Source: Nissolia schottii (taxonomy: Eukaryota; Streptophyta; Magnoliopsida; Fabales; Fabaceae). Taken from it: 64,000 nucleotides of DNA. The notes beneath the pieces were generated by a model. That model was given only the letters and a program-made list of their open reading frames with translations. It had not been told where the DNA came from and did no database searches. Below, one piece after another: positions 47,100 through 59,599 of the stretch. Position 1 is the stretch's first letter, and every line of letters begins with the position of its first letter. The DNA lies in the NCBI GenBank assembly GCA_003254905.1, contig QANU01077598.1, forward strand, positions 294,920 to 358,919, given 5' to 3'. The translations under genes and the position numbers were made by a program.

Positions 47100-48200
47100 A
47101 ATTTCTCATGTCCTAACATAGGACAACGCGTGCGAATTTTTTGGATAAAAAAGAAACCATGGCTTAGAGTTGTTTTTGCATTGTTGAAGATTCTCTTGTT
47201 TCTCTTCAACCTGTACTAAGTGATGATTTTAAAGGAACAACGTTCCTGAGGCTTCTTTAGTCTTTCCTCTTTATAGTTTAGATGTACCAAAAGAAGGTAA
47301 GATAGTAAGGATAGTAAAGATAAAATTGTGCATAAATATATGCAGGTTGGGTTAGGTGGCCTAAGTCCATCCTTAAGAGCAATCTAGCTACTTTCAATTT
47401 TTTCTTGCCCAATCTTATTTTCACATAAACTAGACCAAACTCTGCCCAAATGGCTAGAGTGCAGACCAAGCAATCAAAACCTTGTACACGCCTAATCCCT
47501 ACATCTAGTGTATAGTTATCATTTTTTCGATAAGTTGTAACAATAGTAAAATAGTTCATCACGAAAGCAGTCTTTGGATAGATGGCCTTGAGACTGGATC
47601 ACTTGTACTTTACAAGATCGGATTTCCAGGTCCCAATTCCATCGAGGTAACTCTACCCATTCAAGCATTAAAAACAAGAGCTATAGTAGCATCTTCAGTT
47701 TAACTTCTGCAACCCAAAGTCAAAGATTTAATCAAAAACTATAATAATAGACGAGATACAACCACCATAACAAATATAATGTGAAGCTAAGTAAGAATTC
47801 TTTTTGTTATAATGGTGACAATGAGATTTAAACCCTAAACCTCATGCATACTATCCAAACCCCCTCACCCCTACATTATTCTTAGTGACATAGCAAAGTA
47901 AGTAACAATTTGAAATAGAACATTCTCATTTTTCAGTGCATTCAAGTACTTGACCTAAAAAAATATCAAAAATTGTTCGCAAAATAAGCTCACTGAATAT
48001 GAAGCAGAAAGCAAAATTAAGCTCTTTGCTGACTTCTTTCTTGTTCGTGATTGCATGTATCTTTACAGTTTACAAAACAGGAGGATCTAGATTGTATTGA
48101 TATGGAAAACTGAAATTCACTGAATCTTTAAAGAAATATAACACGCTACGCTAAACAAGGCATGCGCGAACAGTAACGTTGATGAAAGCTTGAAATTGCT
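47100..48200. other. Gene-free stretch downstream of CK2 beta copy 2
   Basis: No exon recognised. The 94-codon minus frame 47278-47562 has no known domain. Includes the likely 3' UTR of CK2 beta copy 2 just below 48208. Confidence 0.35.
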
Positions 48201-48207
48201 TCCGGCT

Positions 48208-51200
48208 TCAGGGCTTGTGAACTTTGAAACCAAAAACCCTAGGAACATAACTCTGTGATGGCTTTTGTGGCTTCAGATTCGGATAAGTCATCAGAAAGAG
48301 GTGAGCAAATGTAGTTCCAAAATAAGCTCCATCAATGTCTAGACAAGGTTAAGGAAATTTGAAAAAAAAAATACAGGATATTATGTTCCACTGTAAATAA
48401 AATTGATTCCAATCATATGTCAAAACATAGGGTAACAAACAGACATTACAGGAATTGAAGATTTAGTAAAAAATAATAAAATCTCCACGAAGTAAAGGTT
48501 AAAGAAAAAACTTGCACAAAATAGTTTACTGACTGAATTAGGAAGAATTCATAATGCAAGAAATCAAGCAAACCTTAACTTGAGATAAGAGAAATTTGTT
48601 AATAGTTGTTACTCGTTACTCTTTGTACAAATTCAAAAAGCAACTAAATATCCTCTACTAAAACTTTAAAGCTCTTCACTACCATTTTCAAGCTTCTTTT
48701 TCTCCATTGTTTTTCATGACTCTCTCTCTCTCTCTCTCCACATATATAGAGAGAGATGTCATGAAAGAGTGTTCTAAATCTAATGATCCATAGCCAACAA
48801 AAAAACATTAAATGCCTTTTATCTAGGGAACAAAAACCTCTTGAATATACACCAACAACTAAGGCCTGTCCCACTTGGTAGGATCAGCTACGTGGATTAG
48901 AAAACAATGTAATGTTTAGACATAAATTATGTTAACATTCAAACAATTAAAATCTAGATTCCTTTTAATTGTTTCACCTACAATTTTTCTAGATCTTCCT
49001 CTACCTCTAATCAGTAAACTACCTTTCATATGATTTATTCTCCTTATTAAGGCTTTTACATGTCTGATTCAACCTTCAAATCTGTTCAAACCACCTAAAG
49101 TGAGATTCTACCATTATATCCATAATAGGCCGTACCCCAACTTTCTCTCACACATTTAGGGTGTGTTTGGAATCAAATGAAATGAAAAATGATCTAATTT
49201 GAAATGATTTGAACTACAAATCAATTACCATATTTGGAACCAACTACATAAAATGGGAATGAAATTTATTTAGAAATCAATTACCATGTTTGGAATTCAT
49301 TAAAAATAGGATTTGATTTCATTTTGTTAGATTAATTTACATTTTTATCCTTATGAAAATAGGGATTGAAATTTTTTTAAAAAATAATTTTTTGAAAAAT
49401 AAAATATTATTTTTTGGAAAAAAAAAGTTTTTTTTTAAAAATTGAAATATATTTTGGAATTTTTTTTAAAAAAATATTTGAAAACAAAAATTGGAAAAAA
49501 ATTATTTTGGAAAATTATTTTGGGAAAAAATATTTTTTGAAAAATAAAATCTTTTGGAAAAAAAAATAGGAAGAAAATATAATAATAAGTTTGATTTGAT
49601 GAAAATGATAAGAGTTTGTAAATTTAGTTAGTTAAATATGAATAAAATAGTCTTTTATGTTAAAATGAATTCAATTCCACACAAATCCATACAAGAATGA
49701 TAAGATTTCTAAGGTAAGCAACATGAATTCCCATAAATTTAGGAAATCAAATTAATTCCATTTTCTTAAGATACCAAACATGAGAATTGATTAACCAATC
49801 AAATCATTTCTCATCTTGTTTGATTCTAAACATACTCTTAGTTCCTCAATTGAATGACTAACATCTGAACCCTATTACCAAAAACCCAACTAATCTGGCT
49901 CAACCTGACTGAGGCCTCTCAAAGGAGAAATATTTTTTCCATTCCCCAGACTAGAACCCAAGACCTTTGGTTAATGAGCCAACATACCTACCACCTTGAC
50001 TAACCCCACGATGGCATCATGCATTTAGTTCCTAATCCCATCTTATCTAGTGTGTCTAGTCATTTAGCGCAACATTGTCATTTCTGTAAATAGCGTTGTT
50101 GAGAAATCACATGTCAGTATTAAAGAGAGATTTTGATTTCAAAACACTGATGTCTCTGATGTGTTGTGAGTGTCCACCTATTACTAGAGTAACATTAAAC
50201 TCGAAAGGTACCCGTACTTCCTTAGGTAGATAAAACATTTTGTTCAGTTTCCTAATTCACATATTGCATTATATGAGAAAGTTTAGTCTTGTGAAATTAT
50301 ACTAGCAGCAAATTCAAGTAAAAGAAATAGTTGAGAATTGGTGATGAGTTCCTAATGTCTTCTTATTGATAGTTAACCATGCATGTAGGAATACATTTAG
50401 GTTCAGTATAAAATTTCTTTTTCTGTTTGTTTTCTATATAGCAATTAGAAAAAGAAAGAAAATGGGCAGCAAATTTATGTAGAACAAAAGCTGAATGCCT
50501 AAAATCCAAAATTTGATGGCATCTTATAAAGTACAACCTAGCTTGACTAAACAAACAAAATACTGAGTCTTGAAAACGACGAAAATGTGCACATGTGCAA
50601 GAGAATAACAAAAATGAAATTCTCGAGAGACATAAATTCTTGACAGGGAGTTCAACAAGACATTTCAAAGGATACTACCTTGATACTTGGAACGTGGGTA
50701 GTAAATGTCTTCACACCTGGGGCAATATATTTTTACAGTGCTTGCCCTAGCAATGTCCGATTGACCAACTGGGAGGCAGGATTGTCCAGAGCAGTAAACT
50801 CTGGGACATCTGCCAAAGTCGAAGCTCTTGTACTTGTCCAGCTGCAAATAGTCCAATGTCACTTACCAACGCAATGTTGCTTACAATGAGCATAAAAGAA
50901 AGGATCGAACAAAACATCATACCATTGCAGCCAATCCTTTGCCTGTCAAAATGTATCGGGAATGAATCAGACCATAAAGCATCTCTGCTGCAGATTCAAT
51001 TATCTCATTTTGTTCCTCCGTAAACATGTCACCTATACATTGCAATCACACAAAAATAGCAGTTAGACACCCTAATAGCAGAATGGTCAAATAGGTAATC
51101 AGAGCTAAATTCATATCAGTGTACAATTTGAATTGATTCAGTCAGGATGCAATGGTAACATGAGAAACACAACTATTTTCAACACATAACATCACTAGCA

Positions 51201-53176
51201 TTATAGAATTACAACAGATTTACGGAAAGAGAGAAGTTAAGCTTACCATGAGAGGACTCGACATCCAAAATTAAATCAAGCGCATAATCGTAGTAAGGTA
51301 CTTGACTGCTTAATCCACAAAGGTTGAAATCATCTTGTATGTAATCATCATCAACTTCACAAAAGAATTCATTTCCTCTCAAATTGCAAAACCATGATAT
51401 CCAAGATGTGTCATCTCCTTCAGAACCACTAACATCTGATTCTTCACTGTCTGTTTCAGATTCCTCTGCAGCCAATACATATAAGATGCAGGTCAGTTAA
51501 TTGAGGCTGGTTTTAGCTTTCAGCAGTTTTATATAAAGTAGATGTGTCCTCTCCCACATGCAGTCGCTACTTAGTTGTCAACTCGCATCTGCATCTATTT
51601 GTACCTATCTCATTTGTAAATATGGTCCATCTTTGGAAATTGCTGGCACTTTTTAGTTTTCCTTTTACTTTTTATCATGTAGAACCAACAACTATTAAAA
51701 ATGCAAATAACTAAAAAGCAATTTGAAAAGTAGTTAACATTCTACTAGGAGCATTGAAGGTGATGAATCAGCAAATAGTAGACCAATAATCAGCAAATAG
51801 GAGCAGTAGAGTTTTGAATGATCTAGCTTTACTATTGTTAGAACAGGCCACAGTGATGGCATTATTAGTATCAATTACATGAATTAATCTCCCAAGACAC
51901 AGAAATCATTCTATGCAATCTTCCATTTCTTATCCTGAATTAGCTTTCAGAATCAACTATGAATATGTGCACCTAGTACCTCCAGTATACTCACTAAGTT
52001 GCTAGCAACATTACACAATATCTATCATTCTGCTTATTAAGATAGAAAAAGACAAATTACAATTTGCCCTGGCCCTAGGACTGATTTTTGAAAGTTTAGA
52101 ACATTTAAAAACAAGATTCCAGAATGCGTACAGTGAATGTGGATAAAACTAAATGATATAGAAAATGCAGATCTTCATGTTTGTCAACATGTGTGAGCGA
52201 CAGTGTGGTTCATCTTAATATTGAAAAGACCTTTCCGCATGTGTCATTTCTATCAAGAACCAAATCTCCCAAAATTTTAAGCGGTTATGTTAAAACTTAT
52301 GAATGGTTTCTAAAATCTAGCATGCCCCCTCCCATAAGAGACATCTGGATTTAAAGCGCAAACAATGCACAAAGGCACCTTAACTAGTAGTAAGACTAAA
52401 CGTTTATTTAGATGAACCAAATGACAAGGATCAAACTTGTCTTTTGCTCATATACCTTCTTATACCCCGTCAAGAACCAACTCTCCTGAAATTTGTAAAC
52501 TATCAGATAGGTAAAGACCTATTCACAGTTTTCATATCTAACAATTCCATCATATATAGATCAATAAAAACAAGCCAATGCTCCTATAATGAAACAAGAA
52601 CACAACAAAAATCTGCGATTCATTCTAACANNNNNNNNNNNNNNNNNNNNNNNNNNNNNNNNNNNNNNNNNNNNNNNNNNNNNNNNNNNNNNNNNNNNNN
52701 NNNNNNNNNNNNNNNNNNNNNNNNNNNNNNNNNNNNNNNNNNNNNNNNNNNNNNNNNNNNNNNNNNNNNNNNNNNNNNNNNNNNNNNNNNNNNNNNNNNN
52801 NNNNNNNNNNNNNNNNNNNNNNNNNNNNNNNNNNNNNNNNNNNNNNNNNNNNNNNNNNNNNNNNNNNNNNNNNNNNNNNNNNNNNNNNNNNNNNNNNNNN
52901 NNNNNNNNNNNNNNAATAGACACGAACAAATTAAAGGGAAAAGAAAAAAAGAAAAAAGAGGAGATAGGTCTAAGTTACGAAACCATGTTGATTGAGAGAG
53001 GCGGAATTGGTGTCCCTGTGATCGTTGCTGAGCTTGATGGTTGACCTAACAGAAGAAGAAGTGGAAGGAGAGGGTCGATGGAGCTGCTTGTCGAGCACAT
53101 CGTTGATTCTCTTCCGATCAACTTCCGTAGTCTTCTTCGACCCAAGAACAACACCTTTCTCTCTCTCTTTGTACAT
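48208..53176 (-). CDS. CKB: Casein kinase II regulatory subunit beta, copy 2, 5 exons
   Basis: Second CK2 beta gene, same strand as copy 1. Exons on minus: 52984-53176, 51247-51465, 50923-51032, 50676-50841, 48208-48338; 272 residues. Exons 2-5 have exactly the same lengths as in copy 1 (219, 110, 166, 131 nt) and the same intron phases; exon 1 is shorter (193 against 226). The N-terminus [20 protein letters not shown] differs, but [12 protein letters not shown] is shared. The acidic [19 protein letters not shown] follows. Zinc finger C186-x4-C191-x22-C214-x2-C217. The tail begins [20 protein letters not shown] and ends VFGFKVHKP. Intron 1 holds a 284-base assembly gap. Intron 4 is 2.3 kb and carries a Tourist-like MITE. 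Confidence 0.94.
48955..49130. repeat. Dispersed repeat fragment, shared with 55490-55605
   Basis: Contains tttcacctacaatttttcta..tcttcctctacctctaatc; the second locus has gtcacctacaatttttt..gtcttccactatctctcgc. Inside CK2 beta copy 2 intron 4. Family not identified. Confidence 0.5.
49159..49837. mobile_element. Tourist-like MITE in CK2 beta copy 2 intron 4
   Basis: Left gggtgtgtttggaatcaaa; right end in reverse complement gagtatgtttagaatcaaa. TTA target site on both sides (49156-49158 and 49838-49840). 679 bp; inverted similarity extends about 100 bp; the AT-rich middle is non-coding. Terminus and target agree with PIF/Harbinger MITEs. Confidence 0.88.
52631..52914. other. Assembly gap (284 N) in CK2 beta copy 2 intron 1
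   Basis: A run of N between exon 2 and exon 1. It does not touch coding sequence in the model given. Confidence 0.99.
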
Positions 53177-53230
53177 CCTCTCAAAACCAGCAAGTGCTTG
53201 CTACCCAATCATACCCTTGTGGCGGTGCCT

Positions 53231-53259
53231 AGGGTTCTATTTCTCAAATCTGAATCGGT

Positions 53260-53290
<31 letters not shown>

Positions 53291-53306
53291 GTGCGTGCGC
53301 GTGTGC
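53231..53306 (-). promoter_or_regulatory. GA tract and alternating GC/GT tract upstream of CK2 beta copy 2
   Basis: ctagggtt at 53229-53236, a (GA)n run at about 53261-53285, then an alternating purine-pyrimidine run gcgcgtgtgcgtgcgcgtgt (about 53285-53306), which can favour Z-DNA. The GA run lies about 85 bp upstream of the ATG, comparable to copy 1. Confidence 0.55.
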
Positions 53307-53319
53307 TTGGCGTTTTATA

Positions 53320-55480
53320 CTAGCTGGTGTGTCTTGGTTGTGCTCATTCTCAACGAGACCGCTGCCTTCATTTTTTCTGTAATGTAAGGAATGTTGTGAA
53401 TCGGCGACGGAATGTACGAGTTTATCTGCTTCTTGTTTTGGATTTGTTTTTCAGATTTGTTCGAACACACACTCTCTCTCTCTGTGCATCAAGCTATGCT
53501 GTGCTGTGCGTCGCATGTGATGATCATCGCCATATTTTGGGTGGGGCCGTTTATGTGTTTGTTGTGTTCGTGTCAGCATCTTGTTTCATCACCCACGTTT
53601 TAAGTCGACCTAGATATTTTCATTCCATTTGCGAGGAGCTATTAGCCTAGTTCAAAGTTTAAAGAAGAAAATGGGATGTCTTAGATTATTAAAATTAGAA
53701 ATAAATCTTATTTTTATTTTAATAATTTAATTGTAATTTTTTTTATTTTATTTTTTAAAGTGAGAGATTTTATTTTAGATGGTCTAAATTCATTAGCTTA
53801 AAGGGGGGTGTTTATAACATGGTACAACCTATTTAGACCCAAAGTTTAGGGTAAATAACTTTTATTTCTCGAAACTTTTACTCCAACACAAGTAGGCACT
53901 TCAAAATTCTAAATATTTTAATTTAATCTTTAAACTTTCCCTTGTTTATAAGTAGTTAATATTAAGCATTAATTCATACAATTAAATCTTTAAACTGCAA
54001 TAATTTTCATAATTAAACGCTATGCCAAATTATATTTAGTTTACTATCAAAATGTTAGAGAACATGTCAAGATCTATGAATATGGTTGTTAAACTCTCAA
54101 ATTAAATCTTAAGCTCTTATGTGTTTAAGAGTTCAAGTCTCAAAATCTTATTAACTAGTTTAATAACTCAAATTTGAGTAAACTCATGTGAGTTCAACTA
54201 AACTCGGGTAAACTTAAATAAATTAGGATAAATTGGGATAAATTTGGGTATACTTATATCTTGTCACTATAATAAAACTACCTTGGACTGAAGGATATAT
54301 GTGATATCGTAAAAAAAACTTTTTAAGTGATGTTATTGAAATGAATTTAGATACAAAATTATAGAAATATAAAATTTTAAAGGTGATACAAAACTTTACA
54401 TATACACTTGCACAAGGGCATTTTCTCATTTAGGCACAATTTTATTTTAAACATATATAGTCATGTTAGGAAAAAGATGGATACAAATACTTTTATTAAA
54501 TAAGTGAAACATTCTTATTTGTAAAATTTAATTTGAATATTTGTATTAATCTCTATCGTAATAGAATATAGAATATGTTCATGTTCAAAATAACCAAAAA
54601 AAAATCCAAATTCATTTTTTTTATTATTATTTTCAACTATAAGATTCTTAAATGCTAATTATACTTCAACCTAAATATAATATAATATTATAAATAAAAT
54701 ATAATTACTATAGTGTTTCTGACAAACTATAAAATATTAAATATGTAGTACCATCAAATTTTCCGTCAATAAAATAATAACATCACTTAGAAGTGAGACT
54801 CCTTTTCCTTTGCTAAAAATTCTCTGGCCTTGTCTAAACCATCTCTGGCTAATCTATTTAATTTGTCAATCCAACAGTTGTTGCTTGATAAGAATATCTA
54901 GTAGGGATTATGATACATTGGATAAGATTCTATGCCACAATCAGATGCCTGTAGGGTGAGAAATCTATTTGAGTTCTAAGACCTATCTTTGTGTATTGAC
55001 CCACCAGTTTCATGCCTAATCAGTCTGTCTCTTGCATTTGTAAGTAAAAAATTAGTGATAGTGATCCAGGACAAATTGGGAAAACACAATATTTTTCGAT
55101 TTGAGTAATTAACGTAATGATATCCTTATATGAAAATGGCTTCTTATAAGGGACTCTTGTTATTTTGCATTTGAAAACATAATAACAGAAATATTTATTT
55201 TAGTTTATAACGCTTGTCCTTAGAAAGCTTTGCAGGATATTAGTTTGAAAAGATAAATATTTTAACTTCCCTAAAACCAGTAAATAACTTTTGAGAGGTC
55301 TCAAGGTCATATATACATAACGTGTCCAAAAAAAAAAATCATGTACATAACAACTTTTAACTAATGAAAAGTTAAAATAAAACTATCCTAACGCAACCAA
55401 TAATAAGCTGTAAGTCATTCATAATTTCACATTACAACAACACTAAACTTTAAAGTCAAGATAATATTATAGCATCTTTT
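53320..55480. other. Gene-free stretch upstream of CK2 beta copy 2
   Basis: Proximal part (53320-53650) is GC-richer and probably promoter. The rest is AT-rich with no exon, paired terminal repeat or RNA gene recognised. Confidence 0.35.
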
Positions 55481-55489
55481 CGTAAATCG

Positions 55490-55605
55490 TCTTTACATTC
55501 AAATCTCTTTCAACAGCGTCACCTACAATTTTTTTTTTAAGTCTTCCACTATCTCTCGCTATTCGACTACCCTCTATGTTATCCACTCTCTTTACTATGA
55601 TTCCC
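55490..55605. repeat. Dispersed repeat fragment, shared with 48955-49130
   Basis: See the partner locus. It lies immediately downstream of the CCDC97 stop codon and may overlap its 3' UTR. Confidence 0.5.
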
Positions 55606-55614
55606 TGTTATAGC

Positions 55615-58241
55615 TTAATCATCAGCAAAGTATCGCTCCTCTGCATCAACATTGGCCTCCCTCTGCCAGTGATCGTCAAGGGTCTCATCATTATCTATTT
55701 TAGAGTAATCTTGATGCTGGTGATCTTCCCCTAATAAAAACTTCTGCTGCATAATGTAGGTAAATTGGCTCATGCGGTCTTCCAGCTCTTCTGCAGATAT
55801 CGATGATTCCTGACTCTCTCTGGCTGGATCGGATGGGGCATCATCACTCACACCGGGCTGATTCAAGTGCCTCTGCCAGTAGCCAAAATGAATATAATTG
55901 TTTAGTCCAAAAACATGACATAACCATTGTGGTACTAGAATCTTTCTCATGATGTTTATGTTTAGCCGAGATTTGGTGGGATGAGAATCTGGGACAAAAC
56001 GACTTTCCTATCTCAGAGAGGGCCTGGGATGGGATGTCGGGATCCCATGGGATTGACTACCTTGTATGATATGATATGTGTGTGTGTGTAGCTTAACAAT
56101 TGCTGCGTGCCACAAGTACAGAGATTCATAGATACCCCTCTTATTCAGAGAAACCAGTCAAAAAATGATTATCATGAATAGCATGATGCATCATCTTTCT
56201 CTAGATGTGTAAAGAGGATGCAGTGTCTGAACTCAAATAAATATTATAATGAGCAGAGTGTATCCAATCTAAATCTAGTGAAACAAATCTAAGTGAACAT
56301 GAAAAAGCATCCTCACCAGAAGATTATAAATTCGAGTTCACTATTTTTAATCAAAATTTACTCTCTCAAGCCCCAAAACAAAGTATTTCACAAGGAACGC
56401 TTTTAATTAGGACTTCTAAAATGGAAGACTTTATGTACTGACTTATTTTATTTTGATTATTAACATTATAAAGTTTTGATCTGTTACTTTTTTATGTGAT
56501 TTTAACTTGTTTTTTAAACTTTATGACTTGTGTTTGCTTCATTATGATGTTGCAATTCAAATTTTGACCTATATTTGTTTTACCATAAATTTACTATATT
56601 ATAATAATGTATTCTAGTTTAAGTTTCGAGTTTACAAATATTCTACCGAATATCGGGGTGAGTGTATATAGAAGAAGACAATAAATTTACCAAATTAAAT
56701 TATACAATATCATAAGCAAGGTGCCAGGGAGACAATAACAACAAAAATGAACTTCAAAAGATTCAGGAAGTTGTAAGATTATCCAGATCATGATACTAGA
56801 CTGATTATGTTTTTCATTAAGGAAAAAGGCTAGCTAGCTAAAACCCAAAAAGAAAGCTGGAACAAAAGAGAATAAACATGCATGAAAATGAAACTCCCAA
56901 TAGACGTTGGTTGATATTTTAAAGAAGAGTACCTCTGCAGGCTGTCCATTGCTACTACCTTTTCTCCTCTCTTCATCATGCTCCTCCTCTTGGCCTTCTT
57001 CCTCCTCCTCCTCCTCCTCCTCTTCTTCATCTTCTTGAAATCTCTCATTACCAACCCAGTCCCTTTCAGCCACACCCATCCTCTGCTGCTCCTCTCTAAT
57101 CTTTGCGACCAGTTCAGCCTCCTCACACCTCCTGATCAGTGTCTCCGACCAGCGCTCTCCGGGCCTAGCCATGCTTCTGCCGCTCTGGTCCTGAAACCTG
57201 CCCACATATTCGTGATGCAGATATGGCTCTCTTTCCCTCATTGCGTCTTCAGAGAAATAGTTCCCATCACAAATCAGTTTATCCAAGTAAGCCCGCCTCC
57301 GGTTCTTCACCATCACCGACCTAATCCTCAACTCCTCTGATGTTGGGCTCATTATGCTCCTAAGCCTCTTTAGGTGCCAGTTGATCTCGTAATCATCTTT
57401 CATCGAATCAAATTCGTTCAGCTCGTTGCATGTAAGTTGGGAACCATATCGTTCTACAAGCACAAAACAAAAAGTGAGACATGCTAGAATTTTCCACAAG
57501 TTTGCGATCGATAAATTCGAGGTTTCCTTTCTGAAAATTGGGGCAAGTTATACGGATCCACATCGTAGACACGACAAGCATGAAAAGTACAATAACTGTT
57601 AATGACCCAATAGCTGTTGTGACATGTGAGCTATGCACACCCAAATGTCCTACAAAGACTAAGGGGACGTTTGGCTTCTTTCCTGTTTTCTTTTTTTCAA
57701 TTCAGTTGACGTCTTTTTAATGTTAATCACAAAAATTTCACCTTATTTTCATTCTATTATCTCCTGTATACTATCTTGAGAATTTTACAAAAGAAACACT
57801 GAGGATAACAAAATCCCAGATATAGTTAAAACAATAATTTTTAAAAAAAAATGCTGGATTTATTTGGCCAGCATCAACCCACAAAAATAATGTGATATTT
57901 TTGCAGTTGATATATTAAAATAAATAAGCTCCTAACCTAAGGGTTCGAATTGAGAACTGAAATCGCATACCACGACTAGTTGAATTTTGCTAGGTTAGTG
58001 AAGAGAGAAGGAAGAAGGTACCTAAGAAAAGGGCAACGTCTCTGGAGAGAAGGTCGCGGAAGATGGACTTGCGGTGAGAAGGGAGAGTGGCGGTGGATTG
58101 GAGGGAGCGAGGGAAGTAGAGGTTCTCCAAACACGAAAGCCTCTCCGATATTCTCTCTATTGCTTCCTCGCTCATCGTCACCATCGCCTCCTTCTCTTCG
58201 TTCTTCTTCTCTTCTTCCATCTTCTCTCTCCTCCTCGCCAT
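55615..58241 (-). CDS. CCDC97: CCDC97-domain coiled-coil protein, 3 exons
   Basis: Exons on minus: 58022-58241, 56933-57453, 55615-55872; GT-AG and in frame, 332 residues. The N-terminus MARRREKMEEEKKNEEKEAM is highly charged. The conserved family core follows: LTCNELNEFDSMKDDYEINW, IMSPTSEELRIRSVMVKNRR, GNYFSEDAMREREPYLHHEY, then MSQFTYIMQQKFLLGEDHQH and YSKIDNDETLDDHWQREAN near the C-terminus. A run of about 15 glutamates (from a TCC/TCT microsatellite at about 56998-57030) precedes the exon 2/3 junction. The human homologue associates with the U2/SF3b spliceosome complex; a similar role in plants is inference. No membrane segment or signal peptide. Confidence 0.9.
55873..56932 (-). other. 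Intron 2 of the CCDC97 gene
   Basis: A 1.06-kb intron with a short (TG)n tract near 56079. No nested element with clear ends. Confidence 0.6.
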
Positions 58242-59585
58242 CTGCTTGGCAATGGAGTGGAGGGCAAATCATGTATTTATAGACAACCGTTTGTTGTTGG
58301 ATCTCCTGCGATCTCATACCCATGGACTTGGCCCGTTCTGTTGGGTTTCAAACTACCATGCATTTGGTCCTATCATAGTATATATAACAATTAAACTTGA
58401 ACAATTATTTCTCCATCCCTTGTAAAGTTAATCACTGTCACTGGTATTAAGTCATATGTTTTATTTTTGCTATTAAAAAAAATCCATGATTTGAATGTGA
58501 GATAAAAAATCTTGCTACTTTGGAGAATACAAAATCAACAATATTAAAGGAATCTCCCTAACATACCAATAATATATTTGGGTCTAAAATTATTAGGTTT
58601 AAATATGTTTTGGGTTTAAATATGTTTTGGGTCATGTGTTCACGGGCCTCCAATACTTCCTCTACTTCGATTGACACTCTTCTCGCCTTTTAGCACCAGG
58701 GGTGGACCTACAAGAAACTTTGATGCCTAAGTTAACACGAGTATTAGAAGTATTGAGGTTTGGGAACTAAAACATATCTCGGACTAACCTTCCTTCTCTC
58801 TCTTTATAACCGAGTAGGTTAGGTTTCCCCTCTTTAATCGAATCTGGGGGAGGATATTTGCTTTGCGTATGGAGATCTCCCGAGCTCCAGAGGATCTTCT
58901 AAGCTTCCTCTTTGACCACTTCGTCTAATATCACCTTCTTTTAACTGTTTAGCTCTACCTTTTGTACCCACGTTGTTTATGCCATTTTATCGTTAAGATC
59001 TCTGCAGTGGCCTGTCTCTCGCACTCGGGCCCATTTATTAGACTTGGGTTTATTCCCTGGGCCAAACTGGTTTACAATCGCCAAGCTCGATCGCCATCAT
59101 AGCGGACGGTGCGAGCTTGAGCTTCTTTTAACTTGGTCCCCTATGGTTTTGCTCATCAGTCTTGTTGTCGACTTCTTTATAACCAGAGTTGAGCTCTTTT
59201 AATTCTGGGATCTAAACCTAGGAATTTGCAATGACAAGACGTGTGGTGTCCACATACCTTACTCCACGCATGACCTTCGTGGCGCATTTATGAGATGTAA
59301 TGCCTTGTAATGATGGTGGGGCACGTGGTAGAATCGGGTGAAATGCTCGAGCTATGAAAAGAATCCAATTGTGGATCTCACGTGTAGTGGATGTTTTGTG
59401 TCTATTGGGTTGCCTCACTTTACAACCGTTGATCTTACGTGGGATGAAAGGGAAAAGTTTAAATAGGGATGAAAGGGAGCGTATACACTTTCTAGTATCC
59501 CTTGTCCCTTCCTGTAACTTTGCTCAATTTAGAGATTTTCTTTTTCTAAGTAATTTATAATTTATCTTCTCATCTCCTTGGCGCC
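58242..59585. other. Gene-free stretch with probable LTR remnants
   Basis: Starts with the CCDC97 promoter. A duplicated 'tttaaatatgttttgggt' lies near 58599-58632. The 58640-59560 part is GC-richer, with an LTR-like look, and leads directly into a gypsy-type protein fragment; no boundaries found. Confidence 0.35.
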
Positions 59586-59599
59586 ACGATGAAACTATC

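Noticed and set aside
54780..55060. Possible non-coding RNA or microRNA precursor
   Set aside because: Moderately GC-richer island, but no long hairpin and no match to the conserved plant microRNAs I know.
57941..57960. gggttcgaattgaga as a tRNA T-arm
   Set aside because: No acceptor stem, D-arm or anticodon arm at the right spacing on either strand.
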